Below, piece after piece: positions 58,559 to 64,000 of a DNA stretch of 64,000 bases (position 1 is the first letter of the stretch; the number at the start of each line of letters is the position of its first letter). The notes below the pieces were generated by a model. The model was not told the DNA's origin. It did not search any database and saw only the letters and a program-made list of their open reading frames with translations. The stretch is from Dendrobium chrysotoxum (taxonomy: Eukaryota; Streptophyta; Magnoliopsida; Asparagales; Orchidaceae), in the NCBI GenBank assembly GCA_019925795.1, contig CM034312.1, forward strand, positions 82,463,528 through 82,527,527, in the 5' to 3' direction. Both the position numbers and the translations under genes were made by a program.

Positions 58559-58940
58559 AGGGGTATAAACGAGTCGAGTCGAGTTGAGTCGAGTCGAGTC
58601 GAGTTGAGTCGAGTATTTGTCTAATCGAGCTAAGCTTATTTAGTTGTTACTGAGCTCGAGCTCGTTTACTAAGCTCGAGCTCGACTTGATTTTTGAGCTC
58701 GATTTTTTAGTTTTAAATTAAAAAATAAGTTTTTTTTAGAATTTTATTTTTTAATATAAAATGAATTTAAAATTATAAAAAATATATTATATAATAATGA
58801 ATTAAATTAATTAATAAATATATTTTAATTTAATCAAGCGGCTCAACCAGCTTTCGAGCCAAGCCACGCTTAAGCTCAAGCTCATTTAACATACGAGCTC
58901 AAGTATATGCTTGAGCTCGAACTCGTGGCTCGATTAGCTT
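58559..58940. mobile_element. AGCTC-rich hAT-like element, GGGGTATAAACGAG end
   Basis: Starts TAGGGGTATAAACGAGTCGA with (GAGTC)n-like repeats, has an AT-rich core and then AGCTCGAGCTCG blocks. The right terminus is not clear because the minisatellite at 58945 follows at once. Confidence 0.55.
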
Positions 58941-58944
58941 GACT

Positions 58945-59425
58945 TGCGAGGTCATCATTTGGTTGGCAGGATGATGGAGGTTGGAGGGACCTTAGTCGGC
59001 GGGCAACGGAGGTTGGAGGAACAATAGTTGGCGAGCTACAGTGGACAAAAGGATTGTAGTTAGCGGGCAACAGAGGTCGGAGGGACTGCAGTCAGTGGGC
59101 TAGGGTGGTCGGAGGGACTATAGTTGGCAGACGATAGTGGTCAGATGGACCGTAGTTGACGGGCGACGGTGGTCAGAGGGACAATAATTGGCAGGCAACA
59201 GAGGTCAGAGTGACCGTAGTCGAGGGGCAATGGTAATCGGATGGACCATATTCGACGGGCGACAGAGGTTGGAAGGACTGTAGTCAGCGGGCGACGGAGG
59301 TCGGAAGGACCTTAGTCTGCAGGCGACGGTGGTCCAAGGGATCGTATTCGCGGGTGACGTTGGTCGGTGGGCCACGGAGGTCGGAGGGACCGTAGTTGGC
59401 GAGTGATGTTGGTCAGAGGTGTTGG
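58945..59425. repeat. Minisatellite related to the one in LTR copy 2
   Basis: About 13 imperfect units of 33-40 bases (GGTCGGAGGGACCGTAGT, GGCGGGCGACGGAGG) closely match 21170-21440, which lies inside a family A LTR. Probably a detached piece of such an LTR. The minus-strand open frames across it arise from the repeat. Confidence 0.85.
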
Positions 59426-59857
59426 GCTCAAGAAAAATGGCACGAATGCTTGAATCCCGCTTCACAGCTGTAGAATTCCATTTCTCTTAAGTTAGATTAG
59501 AATTAATCAGATTTCCCCTGAGGGTAGTCAGGGTTTAATTAGATCCGGGGTCCTTACTTCCCATGAGCGCAAGCACTCATAGTTAATTACCCCTCTTAAC
59601 ATGTAAGAGAGAACTCTCGATTAAGGATGAATAATTTTCAAATAATTTAGTCTCAATTGTGGGGAAAATGGAGATAAACCCGATCAAAATTCCATGGTTC
59701 CGTCGTCCCGGGTATACCATAGGTCTCAGTCTACCAACACTACAATCATTGACCGTAATGTCCAGGAAATCTGATTAGCAGCCATGGGTTGCCTCCTCTC
59801 AGGGATCCCGAGTAGATTGAGGTGGTTAGATTTGGTTTTTAATTTTATTTGGATTTT
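59426..59857. other. Unassigned sequence upstream of the stem-loop array
   Basis: No coding frame. Moderately GC-rich, with TCAATTGTGGGGAAAATGG and GGTCTCAGTCTACCAACAC. It may be part of the same unit as the array. Confidence 0.35.
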
Positions 59858-60730
59858 GGGGCTTACATCTATCAGAAGTTGATTTAGTTTAGGAATTTAT
59901 AACTTCGTTTAGAAGTTACATAAAAGTTTCAATTTACAGAGGGTCTTACGACTTCTTTAGGAAGTATCCTAGGTATTTAGATTTAGGTTGGGACTTATGG
60001 CTTTCGTAGAAAGTAGCCCAGAGATTTGATTTGGAATGGGGCTTACTGCTCTATTTATGAGTTACCCAAAGACGAGTCTTACAACCTAACTCTACAGCAA
60101 GGCTGCCCGAAGATTTTAATTGTTTGGGTAGGTCTTATAATTTTCCTTAAGAAATTGCCTGAAAAGCGGGTCTTACAACTTAATCATTTTGGACTAAGAT
60201 GCCCACTTGCTTTGTGTGTTTTATAGAGGATCGTACGATAAAAATTCTATGTGTTTTGGTATTAATATCATAATTACCGTATTTCAAAGCATTATTTAAA
60301 GATGACATTCTCTCTTAAAGCAAGAGATGTCCGCTTGGTTAGATTTGGATAGGGACTTATGGCTTTCATTAGAAAGTAGCCCGAAGATTTTGGTGGGGTA
60401 GGTCTTATTGCTTCCTTAAAAGTTACCTAATGGGTCTTACGACCTAGCCCTGTAGGCTAAGCAGCCCAAGTTATGGGTCTTATAACCAAGCCCTATATAC
60501 TAGGATGCCCAAGTGAGAGATCTAGGGTTGTGTTATTACCTAAACATTTCTCTCAGAGATCGGACTTACGGCTTCTATTAGAAGTTGCCGGATGTTTTAA
60601 TTTGGGGTTAAGATTTAGGTTAATTTAGGTTGATTTTACCTAAAGCTTTCCCCTAGGGTCGGGCTTACGTTTTTCCTATGAAAGCTGTCGGGTAGTGAGT
60701 CTTACAACCAAGTTCAAACAAGGCTGCCCA
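59858..60730 (+). repeat. Array of about 15 stem-loop modules, unknown nature
   Basis: Modules share the form GGRCTTAY, then a 5-7 bp stem with a 3-6 base loop, then GYYGCCC or RTARCCC. Clear examples: 59901-59917 (AACTTC/GAAGTT), 59951-59965 (ACTTC/GAAGT), 59999-60018 (GGCTTTC/GAAAGTAGCC), 60352-60382 (GGCTTTC/GAAAGTAGCC), 60432-60468 (TAGCC/GGCTA) and 60561-60590 (GGCTTC/GAAGTTGCC). A second type has ACCAAG ... AGGCTGCCC. Starts are spaced mostly 35-50 bases. Arm changes often keep pairing. No frame or known family was recognised; orientation is taken from the CTTAY-first reading. Confidence 0.7.
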
Positions 60731-61379
60731 AAGGTTTTTATTGTGTGTTTGTTGAGAGGATGTCAATTATTTAGGGTTCGTCACGCATAGAGATTGAGAG
60801 ATTTATGAGTTTGTTTGAGTTTGTTCTTTTAACTCTTTGGGGTTTTGACACTGGCGTCAGTGTTTTAGTTGTTTTTGTGCTCGTAGTCTTTTTCCTACTA
60901 CACTGTGGTTCTACTAGTTTTCCAGTACTTAGCTTTTCTTGCTTCCCAATACTTTTGTTTTACTTAATAGTTAGATTTATCACTCTCCAGCATTTTGATG
61001 ATTTTTATTTTTATTTATGATGTACTAATATTTGTTTGTTTTGTGTGCAGATACGTGCTGATCCAGAGTTTATAGCCAGTAGTTACAGTAGCAGGAGCTT
61101 GCAGCCAGAGATGATGCAATTGCAGGGATTAGAGTTTGCTAGGAGCTTTACCAGGAGTTGGGACCGGAGCCCATCAGGGGCTGGGTTTAGATTAGGATTT
61201 TGGAGACTTTCTTTCAGTTTTTTGTGTTTTAATTAGCTTTCTTAGGAGTTGAGTTTTAGTATAAGTTGTATAGAGTCTATTAGTGTGAACATTCTTTGAA
61301 TTTCATTTGATTTTTTTTTATATTTAATTGCTCCAATTAATCAACTACAATGCTCTCGAATTTTAAACAACTCTCGGAT
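60731..61379 (+). other. Transcript-like sequence after the array
   Basis: A T-rich stretch ends in a good splice-acceptor-like TTTTGTGTGCAG (to about 61050), followed by a more GC-rich block (61051-61200: CCAGAGTTTATAGCCAGTAG, CAGGAGCTTGCAGCCAGAG) with a 66-codon frame at 61036-61236. It may be an exon of a non-coding or retroelement transcript. No protein identity. Confidence 0.3.
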
Positions 61380-61810
61380 TTTAATTAAATCAAGTTCGTC
61401 AATCAAGATTAATTAATTTTCACTAATTGATTTTTTGATTAATTAAAAAAAGTTTTTTTAATCAATTTTAATTAACTCATTAATTTTGATTAACTAATTT
61501 CAATTAACTAGTTAATTATGATTAATTAATTTAACTAATTAACTATTTTTTAATTAATTAATTTTAACTAATCACTTAGTTTCAATTAATTAATTAGTTC
61601 TAATTAATTAATTTTAATTAATTAGTTCTAATTAATTAATTTTAATTAATTAGATAATTTTCATTAATTAATTTTAATTAATTGATTAATTTTAAATTTA
61701 TTTAAGTAATCAAAAATCAATTAGTTCCAACTTCAATTAATCAATTCCAATTAATAAATTTCATTTCAATCAACTAATTTTTGTAATTAATTTTATTGAA
61801 ATTAATTAAT
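61380..61810. repeat. TTAATTAA-rich low-complexity tract
   Basis: About 430 bases dominated by AATTAATT words in units such as TTAATTAATTAGTTCTAATT. Confidence 0.9.
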
Positions 61811-61899
61811 TGGTTTATTAAATTTGCTCTCCAAAACGCTCCAAGAAATAAAATTCTGCAATTTTTTCGATAAATTTTGGCAGCCTCCAGGCGTCCCCT

Positions 61900-62103
61900 C
61901 CCCGGCGCCGGGAGGTAAGGGAGGGCACTTGCCCTAATTTCTTCCTACCCGGACCTAAGATCAACGGCGTAGGGTCTTCGAGTTAAAACCATCCCGGTCG
62001 GATCTAATATACGACGGCCCGGGGTCTTCAAATTTAGAAAACCATCCGCCCATATCTAAGATCGATGGCGCGGGTCTTCAATTTCAAAACCATCCGCCCG
62101 GAT
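61900..62103. repeat. GC-rich tandem repeat, about 55-65 bp units
   Basis: Three to four units carry AAAACCATCCGCCCGGATCT, AAGATCGAYGGCG and CGGGTCTTCAA. It starts with a GC-rich patch (CCTCCCCGGCGCCGGGAGG, itself a hairpin) and ends at the border of the duplicated segment. Confidence 0.85.
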
Positions 62104-62144
62104 CTAGTATCAAATGAAATATGCCAAATTTCATTTGATACTAG
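62104..62144. repeat. Perfect 17-bp hairpin at the border of duplicated copy B
   Basis: CTAGTATCAAATGAAAT (62104-62120) and its exact complement ATTTCATTTGATACTAG (62128-62144) flank a 7-base spacer. Copy A has only the right arm, so the left arm was created or captured at the junction. Confidence 0.9.
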
Positions 62145-64000
62145 ACAACCAATTGTTTCACAGCTCTTTTGTCAAATCTGCCGCCAATGCAGATTGGTCT
62201 GTAATTATTAAACTACTCCGACAAACTCTTCAACTTCGAATCTGTCTGGGCCAACTTTCTTCCTCCTTTGCTTTCTTAAGTCGCAACCACAAATCTGCTT
62301 AGATACTACTTTTTTTGTTACTTCTTAAAAATTTTCGTACAAAGAAGTTGCTTTTTAGATAAGCTTTCAAAAAAGTTATTTTTTTCACAACTATTTTACA
62401 ACTAACTTTATAAAAAAACTACAATCATCCCAAACAAATCATTGATAAAATAACGACTTACAATGTTTTGATATCATGTGTAGTTGATCAGCTTGTTTAC
62501 TAGTTGAAAAGATCTTGGAGCTACTGATTTGTTAGAATCAATCTCTCAGTTCCATCTAGATCTCACTAAACAACAAATCCTATGAAATTTCCTTGGACAC
62601 TTAAGTTCAGGATCCTATTATGAATCTAATGATAGATGAGAATGAGGTCCATATCTTCTGATTAGGGAATGTATCCATAATGGCAATCGTCTCTTGACTA
62701 CTATCTATTAATAAATCTAATCCGGTCAGTACATCATAAAAGAAAAATAAAGCTAAAACAAAAAAATAGTGCAACATTAATATTGACAGCAAAGTTCGCC
62801 TTAGCCAGTTTTGAACTAAGGGATGTAGGTTGACATTCAAATTATGATGTTTGGATTAGCGGCGTAAGTGAGTCAAGTTGACTCGTGAGTTGGTTTGAGC
62901 TTGGTTTGACAAATGGCTCGTTAGCTGAGCTCGATGAGCTAACAAGTCAAGTTTGAGCCAATCCTAATTCGTCTCATTAGCTTGTGAGTCGGCTCGTATA
63001 AAAAATACTAATATTAAATGAACATAAAATATATTAGTATTCTAAATTTTAAATACAATTATTAAAAGTATTTAAAAATTAAATCTCACTTTCTTTAATT
63101 TTTTTATTTTTTTCATCATTTTACTATAATAATTACTTCAATTATAATAATCATCTCTTTTTCATAATAAATCACCTGGCTCAAATTCGTAGAATAATCC
63201 TCGACTTTAAACTCAAACTCGATTAATTAATCGAGCTTAAGCTCACCCTTAATCTGAATAATAATTTATAATTTTAATCACAATATTTTAATATGTTTCT
63301 ACCCACTATTGCCTATGTGAAGTATTTAATATTTATTTTAATTGAGTGAATAAACAAATATATAAATATAATATCCTTTCAACAAAACTGCAAAAGCAGA
63401 AAGGGACAGGTCATATTAAAGTAGATGTGAATTATTTTCTTTAATAAATTAACCTTTAAAACGAGGAGAAATGATATTTATTCTAATCTGCATTGTTTTT
63501 AATTTATTTCATGCATAGTGTGAAAATAATATAATTAGGCTATGATTTTAGTCAATAATATAAAATTATTAATAAATTATGAAAATTAAGAGCTTTTGAG
63601 AACTTTCATCTCTTAATTATTATATATATTTTTTAATTTGAGCGAATTTAATCACAAAATTAATTATTAAAAACTTGATGTGTTTTAAAATGCAAATATA
63701 TTAATTTATATTTTTATATTATATTGTTATTTTTAAATAATAAAAATAAATAAATTGTCTAATAATCATCTATTTAAATTTATAGAATTACTCAAACTAA
63801 ATTAATATTTATGATTTTGTTTTATTTTCTTATTTTCTTATATAAGAATATCATATCGTATGCATATTAATCTTAATTTATTGATATTTTTACATAATTT
63901 ACAAATTCTTAGGATAACAAAACTTTTTTCTTGTAAATATTCCGAACATACAACACGTGCTAGTTTGGATAACATATTCAAGTTTTTTGTATAATCTTTT
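62119..64000. repeat. Duplicated segment, copy B (runs off the window)
   Basis: Matches 56127-58430 without the RTE. The 77-codon minus-strand frames at 62607-62840 and 56611-56844 correspond, but the visible differences between them change amino acids, so no gene is called. It includes the same decayed MITE and AGCTC-rich relic. Confidence 0.95.

Noticed and set aside
59205..59465. Minus-strand open frame rich in serine, proline and arginine
   Set aside because: It is a by-product of the minisatellite whose unit length keeps frames open.

Overview
The window is nuclear DNA of a flowering plant. It is AT-rich, has spliced genes with GT-AG introns, and is crowded with plant transposable-element families: L1-type and RTE-type LINEs, Ty1/copia and Ty3/gypsy LTR elements, hAT-like and Mutator-like non-autonomous DNA elements, and a tRNA-derived SINE. 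The species cannot be told from sequence alone. Only three host genes can be supported. Most of the rest is transposon or decayed transposon.

Layout. 1-7.1 kb: an almost full-length L1-type LINE (1443-6923, minus) with a perfect 14-bp target duplication, inserted into an older AGCTC-rich DNA element. 7.8-8.4 kb: the last three exons of a plus-strand host gene whose earlier exons are not identified. 8.8-12.5 kb: SINE copies, one with a perfect 14-bp duplication, and a 2.5-kb Mutator-like element with a 9-bp duplication. 14.05-14.63 kb: an intronless gene for a small single-pass membrane protein, minus strand. 15-25 kb: solo LTRs, hAT-like MITEs and minisatellites. 26-35 kb: MITEs and a decayed Ty3/gypsy element on the minus strand. 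38.2-42.6 kb: a solo LTR, then a three-exon SMXL3-like gene (minus), the best-supported gene here. 43-50 kb: AT-rich intergenic DNA, an hAT-like MITE with a perfect 8-bp duplication, and an RTE LINE nested in a dead gypsy integrase. 51-54 kb: a tail-to-tail SINE pair, a MITE-containing 197-bp unit repeated three times in tandem, and a solo LTR with a perfect 5-bp duplication. 55-64 kb: a copia fragment and a roughly 1.9-kb duplication (56.1-58.4 and 62.1-64 kb) with an RTE fragment in one copy only. Between the copies lie a minisatellite, an unfamiliar array of stem-loop modules (59.86-60.73 kb) and a GC-rich tandem repeat.

The host genes do not form a pathway or operon. The SMXL3-like protein is expected to be a nuclear transcriptional co-regulator of the Clp/HSP101-like SMXL family. 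The other two genes have no firm function. The most unusual item is the stem-loop array, about 15 short hairpin modules with shared boundary motifs and no recognisable coding content. I could not assign it to a known family.
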